Origin: Desulfobacca acetoxidans
Lineage (GTDB): Bacteria; Desulfobacterota; Desulfobaccia; Desulfobaccales; 0-14-0-80-60-11
DNA length: 20,861 nt
Assembly (NCBI GenBank): GCA_022736495.1
Contig: DZCR01000049.1
Coordinates: forward strand, 1 to 20,861
Reading direction: 5' to 3'
The notes below the pieces were generated by a model. The model was not told the DNA's origin. It was given only the letters and a program-made list of their open reading frames with translations, and made no database searches. Made by a program: the position numbers and the translations under genes. This document shows, one piece after another, positions 13,318 through 20,861 of the stretch (position 1 is the first letter of the stretch; each line of letters begins with the position of its first letter).

Positions 13318-14794
13318 GAATAGAAATTGGGAAAAAGCTAAGAAAATGCCGAACACACTATTTTATGGCGATAATTTAAATGTTTTAAAGGATTATATTT
13401 CCGATAACTCAGTTGATTTAATTTATCTTGACCCTCCATTTAATTCTAAAGCCGACTATAATGTTCTTTTTAAGGAACCCACTGGAGCACTTTCAAAAGC
13501 TCAGATAACCGCCTTTGAGGATACTTGGCACTGGACTGACGAAACTGAAAAAACTTTCAAAAATATAGTTGACGAAGCTCCCGCAGATGTAGTGGAAATG
13601 TTGAGGAGTCTGAGAAAGTTCGTAGGCCAGAAAAATGATGTAATTGCTTATCTAACTATGATGTGTGTTAGATTATTAGAATTGAGAAGGGTGCTAAAAG
13701 ATACTGGAACAATTTATTTGCATTGCGATCCAACGGCAAGCCATTATATTAAATTACTCATGGATGTCATTTTTGGTAAGAATAATTTTAGAAATGAAAT
13801 AGTTTGGTGTTACCGGGGCGCAGGTTATCCGAAACATGATTTTGGCAGAAGACACGATATAATTTTAAGATATTCCAAAACATCAAATTATATCTTTAAC
13901 TTAGATGAAGTTAGAGAGGAATATGCTGAGGCAACTAAGGAAAGATTTAAGCATTATATAGGGAATGTCAGAGGAGGTAAGGATTTCGGAATACAGCAAC
14001 TCCATCCTTTAGGTAAGCAACCGGATGATTGGTGGCAAATTCAGCCAATAGCTCCATCAGCTAAAGAAAGGCTAAGTTACCCGACACAGAAACCGGAAGC
14101 ATTATTGGAACGAATTATCAAAGCTTCCTCCAATGAGAGTGAGGTTGTGCTCGATCCGTTCTGCGGTTGTGGCACCACAGTAGCCGTAGCCCATAAGCTC
14201 AAGAGAAATTGGATCGGCATTGATATAACCCACCTGGCGATAAATGCAATAAAACTACGATTAAACAGGATGTTTGGGATAGCACCCAAGAATGATTTTA
14301 AAGTCATCGGAGAACCAGAGGATTTAGAAGGAGCCAGAGAACTATCTTTACACAATCGTTATCAGTTTCAATGGTGGGCTCTATCTTTAATTAATGCTAG
14401 ACCATATAAAGATAAGAAAAAAGGCGCTGATACAGGAATAGATGGATATCTTTACTTTTCTCACGAGAAAGATATTGTTAGGCCCGCTATAGTACAAGTC
14501 AAGAGTGGCAATGTATCTGTTAAAGATATAAGGGAGTTATGCCATGTTATTGATAGAGAAGAAGCCGATTTGGGATTGTTCATTACCCTGGAGCCTCCTA
14601 CTAAACAAATGAGATCTGAAGCTATAATAAAAGGTTTTTATACCTCACCAATTTTTAAGAAAGATTATCCTAAAATCCAGATAGTCACTATTGAAGAACT
14701 TCTTGCTGGAGTCAAGCCAAATGTTCCAACCACCATTTCACCCTATAAGGAAGCGAAACCCGTATCCAAAGAAAACCGTAAGTTAGATATTTAA
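13318..14794. other. AT-rich island containing the methyltransferase-nuclease gene
   Basis: Base composition and codon use change sharply just after the MNT gene. Codons ending in A or T (AAA, GAT, ATT, TTA, AGA) dominate until 14794, whereas genes on both sides prefer G/C-ending codons. No transposase, integrase, terminal repeat or target duplication was found at the edges. The segment looks horizontally acquired by an unknown route. Confidence 0.6.
13346..14794 (+). CDS. Beta-class DNA methyltransferase fused to Mrr-like (PD-(D/E)XK) nuclease domain
   Basis: This is a site-specific amino-methyltransferase (N6-adenine or N4-cytosine) with the beta-class motif order. Catalytic DPPF comes first (29-32, following DLIYL), then a target-recognition segment (about 155-245), SYPTQKPEALLERII (244-258), and last the S-adenosylmethionine site DPFCGCGTT (270-278). 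From about residue 338 a second domain begins, with QFQWWALSLINARPYKDKKKG, GIDGYLYF (364-371, Asp366) and VQVKSG (383-388, Gln384-x-Lys386). This is the D...(E/Q)xK core of the Mrr/restriction endonuclease type IV-like fold. A single 482-residue chain may thus both modify and cut, or bind via a nuclease fold. No separate specificity or restriction gene adjoins it. Strong AT bias points to acquisition from elsewhere. The start ATG 13346 is favoured because LFYGDNLNVL must be near the N-terminus; its ribosome site is weak. Confidence 0.9.
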   Translation: MPNTLFYGDNLNVLKDYISDNSVDLIYLDPPFNSKADYNVLFKEPTGALSKAQITAFEDTWHWTDETEKTFKNIVDEAPADVVEMLRSLRKFVGQKNDVIAYLTMMCVRLLELRRVLKDTGTIYLHCDPTASHYIKLLMDVIFGKNNFRNEIVWCYRGAGYPKHDFGRRHDIILRYSKTSNYIFNLDEVREEYAEATKERFKHYIGNVRGGKDFGIQQLHPLGKQPDDWWQIQPIAPSAKERLSYPTQKPEALLERIIKASSNESEVVLDPFCGCGTTVAVAHKLKRNWIGIDITHLAINAIKLRLNRMFGIAPKNDFKVIGEPEDLEGARELSLHNRYQFQWWALSLINARPYKDKKKGADTGIDGYLYFSHEKDIVRPAIVQVKSGNVSVKDIRELCHVIDREEADLGLFITLEPPTKQMRSEAIIKGFYTSPIFKKDYPKIQIVTIEELLAGVKPNVPTTISPYKEAKPVSKENRKLDI

Positions 14795-14866
14795 ACGGTC
14801 TCTTTAAAATTTATGAGAGGGTGATTACCCCTGGACCCTTCAAATAAACAACCGAGCCTATTTACT

Positions 14867-17380
14867 ATGATTGAAGCACGTGCGGTACCCATAAACATTG
14901 AGGATGAGATACGTAAATCGTATCTGGAATATGCCCTGAGCGTCATTATCGGGAGGGCCTTGCCGGACGTGCGGGATGGGCTGAAGCCGGTGCACCGCCG
15001 GATACTGTTCGCCATGAGCGAGGGCGGCAACGACTGGAACCGGCCCTACCGCAAAAGCGCCCGCATCGTCGGCGATGTCATCGGTAAATATCATCCGCAC
15101 GGCGACACCGCGGTCTATGACGCCATCGTGCGCATGGCCCAGGACTTTTCCCTGCGCTACCCGCTGGTGGACGGCCAGGGCAACTTTGGGTCCATTGACG
15201 GCGACGCCCCGGCGGCCATGCGTTATACTGAGGTCAGGCTCACCCGGCTGGCCCATGAGCTGCTTCAGGATCTGGATAAGGACACTGTGGACTTCGTGGG
15301 CAACTATGACGGGTCTTTAAAAGAGCCCCTGGTGATGCCCACCCGCCTGCCGAATTTGTTGATCAACGGTTCTTCGGGCATCGCGGTGGGCATGGCTACC
15401 AACATCCCGCCCCATAGTTTGGACGAGGTGTGCGACGCGCTTTTGGCCACGCTCAATAACCCGGAGATCACCCTGGAAGAACTGATGGCCCTGATCCCGG
15501 GGCCGGATTTCCCCACCGGGGGCTTTATTTATGGGGCCGAGGGCATCGGTGAGGCTTACCGCACCGGCCGGGGCCTCATCCGCCTGCGGGCCAGGGTGAA
15601 TGTGGAGCGCAAAGGGGGCCGGGAGAGCCTGATCATCCGGGAATTGCCCTACCAGGTGAACAAGGCGCGGCTGATTGAGCGCATCGCCGAGTTGGTGAAA
15701 GACAAAAAGATGGAAGGCATCGCCGACATCCGGGATGAATCGGATCGGGAAGGCCTCCGGGTGGCGATCATGCTCAAGAAGGACGAGCCGGCCCAACCCA
15801 TCTTAAACCAGTTGTATATCCACACCCAGATGCAGGTCACCTTCGGCATCAACCTGGTGGCCATCGTTCACAACCGGCCGGAGCTCCTCGGCCTCAAAGA
15901 CCTGCTGCACCATTTCCTGGAGCACCGCCGGGAAGTGATCATCCGGCGCACCCGCTATGAATTGAAGCAGGCGGAAGCCCGGATGCACATCCTGGAGGGG
16001 CTGCTCATCGCCCTGGACTGGCTGGACCAGGTCATCGACATGATCCGGGCCGCAACCAATCCCCCGGAGGCCAAGCAACAATTGATGGCCGGCCTGTTCA
16101 TCCTCGCGGCCTCGCCCGGCGCCACCCTGGAAGAGACCCGGAGCCGCTATGCGCTCTCCGAGATTCAGGCTCAGGCCATCTTGGACATGCGCTTGCAGCG
16201 CCTCACCGGGATGGAGCGCCAGAAGATCCTCAATGAAGCCAAGGAAGTGGAGGCCGCCATTGCCCGCTATCGGCAGATTCTGGCGGAAGAAGCCGAAGTT
16301 AAGGCCCTTATCGCAGGGGAATTGACCGAACTCAAGGAACGCTACGGGGACGGCCGGCGCACCGAAATCGTGCCCCAGGCTGAAGACATCACCGCCGAAG
16401 ACCTCATCGCCGACGAGGACATGGTGGTGACCATCAGCCACCGGAGTTACATCAAGCGCACGCCCCTGACCATTTACCGCAGCCAGCGCCGGGGCGGCAA
16501 GGGCCGGATGGGGATGATCACCCGGGAGAATGATTTTGTCTCCCAACTTTACATCGCCTCCACCCACAGTTGTTTTCTGGTGTTCACCAATAAGGGCCGG
16601 GTGTTCTGGCTCAAGGTCCACGAAATTCCCATCGGGTCGCCGACGGCGCAAGGCAAGGCCATCGTCAACCTGCTGCAATTGGGCGAAAATGAAAAGTTGG
16701 CCACCATCCTGCCGGTGCGGGAATTCACCCCGGGTCCCTCCCTGGTGATGGCCACCCAGCGGGGTATCGTCAAAAAAACCGACCTGATGAACTTCCAGCG
16801 GCCCCGGAGCGGCGGCATCATCGCCTTGAGCCTGGACGCCGAGGACGAGCTTATCGGCGCGGCCTTAAGCGAGCCGGACCAGAGTATTCTCCTGGGCACC
16901 CGCTTCGGCAAGATCATCCGCTTCCCCTCGGCTGAGGTTCGTGACATGGGCCGTACGGCCCGGGGGGTTAAGGGCATGGAAGTGGCTCCGGAAGACGAGG
17001 TCGTGGGTATGGAGGTGATCCGTCCCGCGGGCACCATCCTGACGGTGACGGAGCGGGGCTTCGGCAAGCGCACCGATCCGAAGAAATATCCCGAACACCA
17101 CCGGGGCGGCTTGGGGGTCAAGGGGCTTGACATCACCAAGCGCAACGGCCCCATCATGGCTATCCTCCAGGTGAACGAGGATGATGAAGTCATGCTGGTC
17201 ACGGATGGCGGCAAAATCTTGCGCCTGCTGGCCCGGGGCATCTCTTTAATTGGCCGGGTCACCCAGGGAGTCAAGCTCATGGACCTGGAGCGTGAAGAAC
17301 GGGTGGTGAGCGTGGCCAAGGTGGCGGAAAAGAGTGATGACAGCGAGCCCGAGCCCGAGGCTGATCTTGGACTCACCTGA
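14867..17380 (+). CDS. gyrA: DNA gyrase subunit A
   Basis: GyrA is the DNA-cleaving subunit of gyrase, which introduces negative supercoils. The breakage-reunion domain shows [16 protein letters not shown] (32-47), the quinolone-region helix [17 protein letters not shown] (76-92) and the catalytic Tyr in AAMRYTE (Tyr120). The C-terminal beta-pinwheel carries the GyrA box QRRGGKG (540-546), which separates it from ParC, and the chain ends in an acidic tail ([11 protein letters not shown]). The 837 residues are normal. The residue matching E. coli Ser83 is Thr81 and the Asp87 equivalent is Asp85. gyrB is not in the window. The annotated ATG 14867 lacks a ribosome site. GAGAGGG (14815-14821) lies 9 bases before an in-frame CTG at 14831, which would add 12 residues. 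The next gene overlaps the 3' end, so gpsA is translationally coupled. Confidence 0.96.
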   Translation: MIEARAVPINIEDEIRKSYLEYALSVIIGRALPDVRDGLKPVHRRILFAMSEGGNDWNRPYRKSARIVGDVIGKYHPHGDTAVYDAIVRMAQDFSLRYPLVDGQGNFGSIDGDAPAAMRYTEVRLTRLAHELLQDLDKDTVDFVGNYDGSLKEPLVMPTRLPNLLINGSSGIAVGMATNIPPHSLDEVCDALLATLNNPEITLEELMALIPGPDFPTGGFIYGAEGIGEAYRTGRGLIRLRARVNVERKGGRESLIIRELPYQVNKARLIERIAELVKDKKMEGIADIRDESDREGLRVAIMLKKDEPAQPILNQLYIHTQMQVTFGINLVAIVHNRPELLGLKDLLHHFLEHRREVIIRRTRYELKQAEARMHILEGLLIALDWLDQVIDMIRAATNPPEAKQQLMAGLFILAASPGATLEETRSRYALSEIQAQAILDMRLQRLTGMERQKILNEAKEVEAAIARYRQILAEEAEVKALIAGELTELKERYGDGRRTEIVPQAEDITAEDLIADEDMVVTISHRSYIKRTPLTIYRSQRRGGKGRMGMITRENDFVSQLYIASTHSCFLVFTNKGRVFWLKVHEIPIGSPTAQGKAIVNLLQLGENEKLATILPVREFTPGPSLVMATQRGIVKKTDLMNFQRPRSGGIIALSLDAEDELIGAALSEPDQSILLGTRFGKIIRFPSAEVRDMGRTARGVKGMEVAPEDEVVGMEVIRPAGTILTVTERGFGKRTDPKKYPEHHRGGLGVKGLDITKRNGPIMAILQVNEDDEVMLVTDGGKILRLLARGISLIGRVTQGVKLMDLEREERVVSVAKVAEKSDDSEPEPEADLGLT

Positions 17381-18398
17381 GATCAAGTCCATCGCGGTAA
17401 TCGGCGCGGGCAGTTGGGGCACCACCCTGGCACAACTCCTGGCGGAAAAGGGCCAGGACGTCCGCCTGTGGGTCAGGGAGCCGGAGGTCTATGCAGGGCT
17501 CGAGCGCGAGCGGATCAATCACACTTTTTTGCCCGGGGTGCGGCTGTCCTCCCGGCTCCACTTCACCCAGGAATATCCGGTGGCCCTGAACGGCGCCGGG
17601 CTGATTCTCATGGTGGTCCCCTCCCATGGGTTCCGCCAGGTCCTACGCGATCTCAAGCCTCACTGGCCAGCGGGGGCGATTCTGGCCAGCGCCACTAAGG
17701 GCATGGAGATCGACTCGCGTCTTGCCATGGAAGGGGTGGTGCGGGAGGAGATGGGCGCGGAGGCGCCTTATGCAGTGCTGGCCGGACCCAGCTTCGCCCG
17801 GGAGGTGGCCCAGAAGCAGCCCACCGCAGTGACTATCGCTTCTCGCCAGCGGGAGATCGCCCACTTCCTGCAACGGATTTTTTCCGCCCCCTATTTCCGG
17901 GTGTACACCTCTCACGACGTCACCGGCGTAGAATTGGGGGGGGCGCTGAAGAACATCTTTGCCATCGGCACCGGGATCCTGTCGGGCATGGGCCTGGGAG
18001 ACAATCCCCGGGCGGCGCTCATCACCCGGGGGCTGGCCGAAATGGTCCGGCTGGGAGCGCGGCTGGGCGCCAACCCCATGACCCTCACCGGCCTGGCCGG
18101 GTTGGGGGACTTGATTCTCACCTGTACCGGCAGCCAGAGCCGCAACTTCCAGGTAGGGGTAAAGTTGGGTCAAGGTATCCCTTTAGACCAGATCCTGGCC
18201 GGCATGACCATGGTGGCAGAAGGGGTGAAAACTTCCCGGGCCGTCTATTCCCTGGCGGAGCGCCTGGGAGTGGAAATGCCGCTGGTAACCGCGTCTTACA
18301 AAATTCTCTATGAAGGCCTGGCCCCCAAAGAAGCCATTAAAAAATTAATGGCCCGGGAACTGAAAGATGAAATGGAGGCCATGACCGAAACCTGGTAG
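17367..18398 (+). CDS. gpsA: NAD(P)+-dependent glycerol-3-phosphate dehydrogenase
   Basis: GpsA reduces dihydroxyacetone phosphate to sn-glycerol 3-phosphate, the backbone of phospholipids. Visible marks are the Rossmann motif [17 protein letters not shown] (9-25 from the TTG start), [20 protein letters not shown], the catalytic Lys region [23 protein letters not shown] and a [10 protein letters not shown] segment. I place the start at TTG 17367, with GAGG (17357-17360) 6 bases upstream. This gives 343 residues, close to E. coli GpsA (339), and a 14-base overlap with the gyrA stop. The open frame extends to a GTG at 17334, which would add 11 residues and a longer overlap. It sits between gyrA and a phosphofructokinase on the same strand. 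Confidence 0.95.
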   Translation: MDSPEIKSIAVIGAGSWGTTLAQLLAEKGQDVRLWVREPEVYAGLERERINHTFLPGVRLSSRLHFTQEYPVALNGAGLILMVVPSHGFRQVLRDLKPHWPAGAILASATKGMEIDSRLAMEGVVREEMGAEAPYAVLAGPSFAREVAQKQPTAVTIASRQREIAHFLQRIFSAPYFRVYTSHDVTGVELGGALKNIFAIGTGILSGMGLGDNPRAALITRGLAEMVRLGARLGANPMTLTGLAGLGDLILTCTGSQSRNFQVGVKLGQGIPLDQILAGMTMVAEGVKTSRAVYSLAERLGVEMPLVTASYKILYEGLAPKEAIKKLMARELKDEMEAMTETW

Positions 18399-18472
18399 GA
18401 TTTGGCCCTTGTGTTCGCAAGCCGGAAAGGTTTAAGATTACCGCTGAGCAGGCATGACGGAGTGTAACCATA

Positions 18473-19864
18473 ATGGCAAAAAAGCCCCGAGGAGAACGGG
18501 CCGTAATGAAGTTTGAAGATTTCGAAACCAAGATTCCCTCTTTAGGGCCACCCAAGGTGAAATCTCCTATCCGGGAATTTTCCATGATGAACCGGCGAGG
18601 CCGGGAAATCAAAAAGGCCTTTGTACCGGATACGGACCGGGTTCTGGTCCATGATTCCCTGGACTATTGGCAAAGCCTGAAGGGAGAGGAACCCCTCACC
18701 CTGGAAGTGGCCGGTCCCCGATCCGACATCTACTTTGACGCTGCCAAGGTCCATTGCGCCATCGTCACCTGCGGCGGTTTGTGCCCCGGCACCAACGATG
18801 TTATCCGGGCCCTGGTCCTGGAGCTCTATCATCTTTACGGGGTGCGGCATATTTACGGGGTGCGCTACGGCTTTCAGGGGTTCATTCCCAAATACGGTCA
18901 TGATTTGGTAGACCTTACTCCCGAGGTAGTGGCCAATATTCATATTTTCGGGGGCACGGTCCTGTCCACTTCCCGGGGACCCCAGGACACCGGTGAGATT
19001 GTGGACGCCCTGGATCGCATCAACATCCGTATCCTGTTCCTCATCGGGGGCGACGGGACCCTGAGGGCGGCCTTGGAGATCTGCAAAGAGATCGCCCGCC
19101 GGGAGTTGCGTATCAGCGTCATCGTCATCCCCAAGACCATCGACAACGACATCCCCCTGGTGAGCCGCTCCTTCGGGTTTGATACCGCGGTGGAGGTGGC
19201 CACCGGAGCCATCCATGCGGCCCACACCGAAGCCATCGGTTCCCCCAACGGTATTGGCCTGGTGAAACTCATGGGCCGCTTCTCCGGGTTCATCGCCGCC
19301 AACGCCACCCTGGCCTTGCGGGAGGTCAACTATGTCCTGATCCCCGAGGCGGATTTTGATCTGGACGGCGAGTGCGGCCTGCTGGCTAATCTGGAATACC
19401 GCCTGAAGCAGCGCCGCCATGCCCTCATCGTGGTGGCCGAGGGGGCCGGCGAACGTTATTTTACCGAGGAAAACCGGGAACGGGACCCTTCGGGCAACCT
19501 CAAACCCGGAAACATCGGGCACTTCCTCCAGGATGTGATCAAGGATTACTTTAAGCAAGGACAAATGGAAATTAACCTCAAATATATCGACCCCAGTTAC
19601 CTGATCCGCAGCATGCCGGCCAACTACAATGACCGCATCTACTGCGGCTTTCTGGGGCAGAACGCGGTCCATGCGGGGATGGCGGGGAAGACCGCCATGC
19701 TGGTGAGCCGCTGGCACGGCCACTATGTGCACATTCCCATCGAAGCGACGGTAGGCCTGCGGAAAGAGGTGGAATTGGATTCCCCCCTGTGGCGCAGCGT
19801 TATCGAATCTACCGGCCAGCCGCCGTTGAAAAACGCGAAGAATAATAATGCCTGCCTGCTGTAA
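18473..19864 (+). CDS. 6-phosphofructokinase, long ATP-type (group II/X)
   Basis: This enzyme phosphorylates fructose 6-phosphate to fructose 1,6-bisphosphate in glycolysis. The chain (463 residues) is much longer than E. coli PfkA (320), with an N-terminal extension of about 90 residues before the nucleotide motif GGLCPGTND (101-109). Phosphate-donor residues are GGDGT (192-196) and PKTIDND (220-226), with MGRFSG (267-272) for the sugar phosphate. The Gly in GGDG is the ATP-enzyme choice (PPi enzymes have Asp), while the Lys in PKT is shared with PPi enzymes. This mixed pair occurs in the ATP-dependent plant and trypanosome-type enzymes, so ATP use is predicted. The start could be ATG 18473 (GGAG about 10 bases upstream) or ATG 18506 (GAGGAGA about 10 bases upstream). 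The 74-base gap after gpsA shows no clear terminator. Confidence 0.92.
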   Translation: MAKKPRGERAVMKFEDFETKIPSLGPPKVKSPIREFSMMNRRGREIKKAFVPDTDRVLVHDSLDYWQSLKGEEPLTLEVAGPRSDIYFDAAKVHCAIVTCGGLCPGTNDVIRALVLELYHLYGVRHIYGVRYGFQGFIPKYGHDLVDLTPEVVANIHIFGGTVLSTSRGPQDTGEIVDALDRINIRILFLIGGDGTLRAALEICKEIARRELRISVIVIPKTIDNDIPLVSRSFGFDTAVEVATGAIHAAHTEAIGSPNGIGLVKLMGRFSGFIAANATLALREVNYVLIPEADFDLDGECGLLANLEYRLKQRRHALIVVAEGAGERYFTEENRERDPSGNLKPGNIGHFLQDVIKDYFKQGQMEINLKYIDPSYLIRSMPANYNDRIYCGFLGQNAVHAGMAGKTAMLVSRWHGHYVHIPIEATVGLRKEVELDSPLWRSVIESTGQPPLKNAKNNNACLL

Positions 19865-19882
19865 ATGGAGGTGTCAGTCCAA

Positions 19883-19904
19883 GCACAGGCTGGAAAGCCT
19901 GTGC
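19883..19904. repeat. Perfect 9-bp hairpin, dispersed-repeat or terminator candidate
   Basis: GCACAGGCT (19883-19891), loop GGAA, AGCCTGTGC (19896-19904) forms a perfect GC-rich stem 19 bases after the phosphofructokinase stop. A T-run (19914-19918) follows 9 bases later, too far for a classical intrinsic terminator but compatible with weak termination. I recall closely similar GCACAGGCT/AGCCTGTGC palindromes as scattered repeats in other genomes; copy number here is unknown. Confidence 0.6.
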
Positions 19905-19917
19905 CACCAAATATTTT

Positions 19918-19923
19918 TATAAT
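19918..19923 (+). promoter_or_regulatory. Possible -10 element before the YkgJ-type gene
   Basis: A consensus TATAAT lies 35 bases before the ATG at 19959. No acceptable -35 is visible at 16-18 bases upstream, where the hairpin stem lies, so the call is weak. Confidence 0.2.
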
Positions 19924-19958
19924 TTACGCGTGGCCCAAGATCTTTTACAGGACTTAAA

Positions 19959-20387
19959 ATGGCTCCGAAAGTAACCAATCCCAGCCTTAAGGCCAGTCGG
20001 CCCCCGGCGTTCCAATGCCGACAATGCGGCGACTGCTGCTCCGGGCGGGGAGGCATCTTTGTCAAACCCCGAGAAGTGGAAGAGATGGCGGCGCTGCTGT
20101 CATTGTCAGTGGAAGAGTTTTGCCGGCGCTTTGTGGAGGCCTCGGCGATGGGCCCGCGCCTTACCATAGCCGACAATGGCTTCTGCGTCTTTTTAATGGA
20201 GGGCAACCTGTGCCGGGTACACCCGGTGAAACCCTTCATCTGCCGCCAGTGGCCCTTTCTCCCGATCTTGCTGGTGGACCCGGACGAACTGGAGCACGCC
20301 AAAACCGCCTGCCCGGGGATCAACCCGGCCTGCAGCCATGCAGACTTTGTGGATGAAGCGCTGCAGCAGGCGGAAAAACGAGAATAG
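19959..20387 (+). CDS. YkgJ-family cysteine-cluster (zinc/iron-chelating) protein
   Basis: This is a 142-residue cytoplasmic protein of the YkgJ/CxxCxxCC family. The signature CRQCGDCCSGRGG (20-32) is followed by FVKPREVEEMAALLSLSVEEF. Further conserved cysteines occur in FCVF, LCRVHPVKPFICRQWPF and CPGINPAC. The spacing of at least eight cysteines suggests binding of a metal or Fe-S cluster, as generally proposed for the family; no reaction is known. ATG 19959 is preceded by AGGAC at a suitable distance. The gene stops 2 bases before the ATG of the nuclease gene, so the two could be translated together, yet base composition changes abruptly at that junction. Confidence 0.88.
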   Translation: MAPKVTNPSLKASRPPAFQCRQCGDCCSGRGGIFVKPREVEEMAALLSLSVEEFCRRFVEASAMGPRLTIADNGFCVFLMEGNLCRVHPVKPFICRQWPFLPILLVDPDELEHAKTACPGINPACSHADFVDEALQQAEKRE

Positions 20388-20389
20388 AA

Positions 20390-20861
20390 ATGGCAGAAGA
20401 TGTCAGAATCTGGGAAATTTTGGATGGAGATGATCTTAAAGAACTGTCGAAGGCTAAGCTAAATTTTGAAGCTCGAATAGAGACATGGTTAGAAAAAGAT
20501 ATTTCCATAATATCTAACGACTTATTAATTATAGGGAGGCAAATTGAAACTGATTTTGGCGGTGTGATTGATCTTCTCTGTCTGGAATCAAATGGAGATT
20601 TGGTTATTATTGAATTAAAGCGTGACAAAACTCCAAGAGAGGTTGTGGCGCAAATCTTAGACTATGCTTCATGGGTAAAAGATTTATCTTATGAAAAAAT
20701 TAACGAAATCGCCAATAAATTTCTCTCTATTAATGCCCCACTCGAAAAAGCTTTCCAACTTAGGTTTGGAATCGAATTGCCCGAAATAATTAATAATCGT
20801 CATAAAATGCTTATTGTTGCTTCCAAAATAGATAATAGTTCAGAGAGAATTATAAAATATT
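20390..20861 (+). CDS. PD-(D/E)XK nuclease-like protein (NucS/DUF91-type), 3' end outside window
   Basis: An open frame from ATG 20390 runs 157 codons to the right edge without a stop. It begins MAEDVRIWEILDGDD and contains the segment LNFEARIETWLEKD, then IGRQIETDFGGVIDLLCLE and LVIIELKRDKTPREVVAQIL. This is the D...ExK core of a restriction-like nuclease fold (Asp in VIDLL, Glu and Lys in IELKR). It resembles the C-terminal nuclease domain of NucS/EndoMS and the wider DUF91 group of predicted DNA repair or defence nucleases. A later strand (HKMLIVAS) fits the same fold. Codons are strongly A/T-ending, unlike the GC-rich gene directly upstream (2 bases away), suggesting acquired DNA. Substrate, partner and full length cannot be told from the part seen. 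Confidence 0.8.
   Translation, partial: MAEDVRIWEILDGDDLKELSKAKLNFEARIETWLEKDISIISNDLLIIGRQIETDFGGVIDLLCLESNGDLVIIELKRDKTPREVVAQILDYASWVKDLSYEKINEIANKFLSINAPLEKAFQLRFGIELPEIINNRHKMLIVASKIDNSSERIIKY

Noticed and set aside
13310..14866. Insertion sequence or prophage remnant carrying the methyltransferase
   Set aside because: No transposase or integrase fragment, terminal inverted repeats or target-site duplication could be found at the compositional borders.
14867..17380. ParC (topoisomerase IV) instead of GyrA
   Set aside because: A canonical GyrA box QRRGGKG and full-length C-terminal pinwheel are present, which favours gyrase.
19046..19154. Pyrophosphate-dependent phosphofructokinase
   Set aside because: The first donor motif is GGDGT and not the GGDDT of PPi enzymes, so ATP is the more likely donor.
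18542..19732. 396-codon open frame on the minus strand opposite phosphofructokinase
   Set aside because: It is a shadow of a well-supported gene. It has no recognisable motif and low-complexity His/Gly/Gln content.
1..20861. CRISPR array, tRNA or rRNA gene
   Set aside because: No regularly spaced direct repeats, cloverleaf-like segment with a T-loop GTTCRA context, or conserved rRNA stretch was seen. The GTTCAAG units near 7855 are part of a palindrome, not a tRNA.

Overview
The window looks like chromosomal DNA from a GC-rich, Gram-negative, probably anaerobic bacterium. A Desulfobacterota (Deltaproteobacteria) lineage is my best guess. The reasons are an outer-membrane Omp85/TamB pair, an ADP-forming acyl-CoA synthetase, a long ATP-type phosphofructokinase, and short C/G-rich dispersed repeats of a kind I associate with that group. 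This placement is inference; no rRNA or tRNA gene is present to confirm it.

Layout. (1) 2-934: 3' end of a UvrD/Rep-type helicase with an unusually short 2B region. (2) 1066-6798: tamA-like and tamB genes in one operon for outer-membrane and envelope assembly, preceded by a promoter that overlaps an 8-bp inverted repeat. (3) 6808-8870, minus strand: a sugar kinase (AmgK-like) and an NDP-sugar pyrophosphorylase (MurU-like, with an added left-handed beta-helix tail), probably a kinase/nucleotidyltransferase pair that activates a cell-wall sugar. (4) 8884-9045: an intergenic repeat element with nested inverted repeats. (5) 9048-11678, minus strand: a fused ADP-forming acetate/acyl-CoA ligase behind an adenosine-specific-kinase family gene. 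(6) 11679-11887: divergent promoter region with overlapping -10 elements and a structured, pyrimidine-rich leader. (7) 11888-12994: an orphan periplasmic amino-acid-type binding protein whose best start codon is a non-standard ATA.

(8) 13004-14794: accessory insert. It holds a minimal nucleotidyltransferase (MntA/MNT type) without its HEPN partner, a five-codon vestige at the place where that partner should start, and then a clearly AT-rich gene for a DNA methyltransferase fused to an Mrr-like nuclease domain. (9) 14867-19864: housekeeping block of gyrA, gpsA (overlapping gyrA) and a phosphofructokinase. (10) 19883-20387: a hairpin repeat and a YkgJ-type cysteine-cluster protein. (11) 20390-20861: an AT-rich gene for a PD-(D/E)XK (NucS/DUF91-like) nuclease that runs off the window.

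The two AT-rich genes (13346-14794 and 20390-end) both encode nucleic-acid-cleaving or modifying proteins in otherwise GC-rich surroundings. They are the best candidates for horizontally acquired defence functions. The remaining genes are core metabolism, envelope assembly and replication. No CRISPR array, tRNA, rRNA or transposase was seen. No gene-free stretch exceeds about 210 bases.
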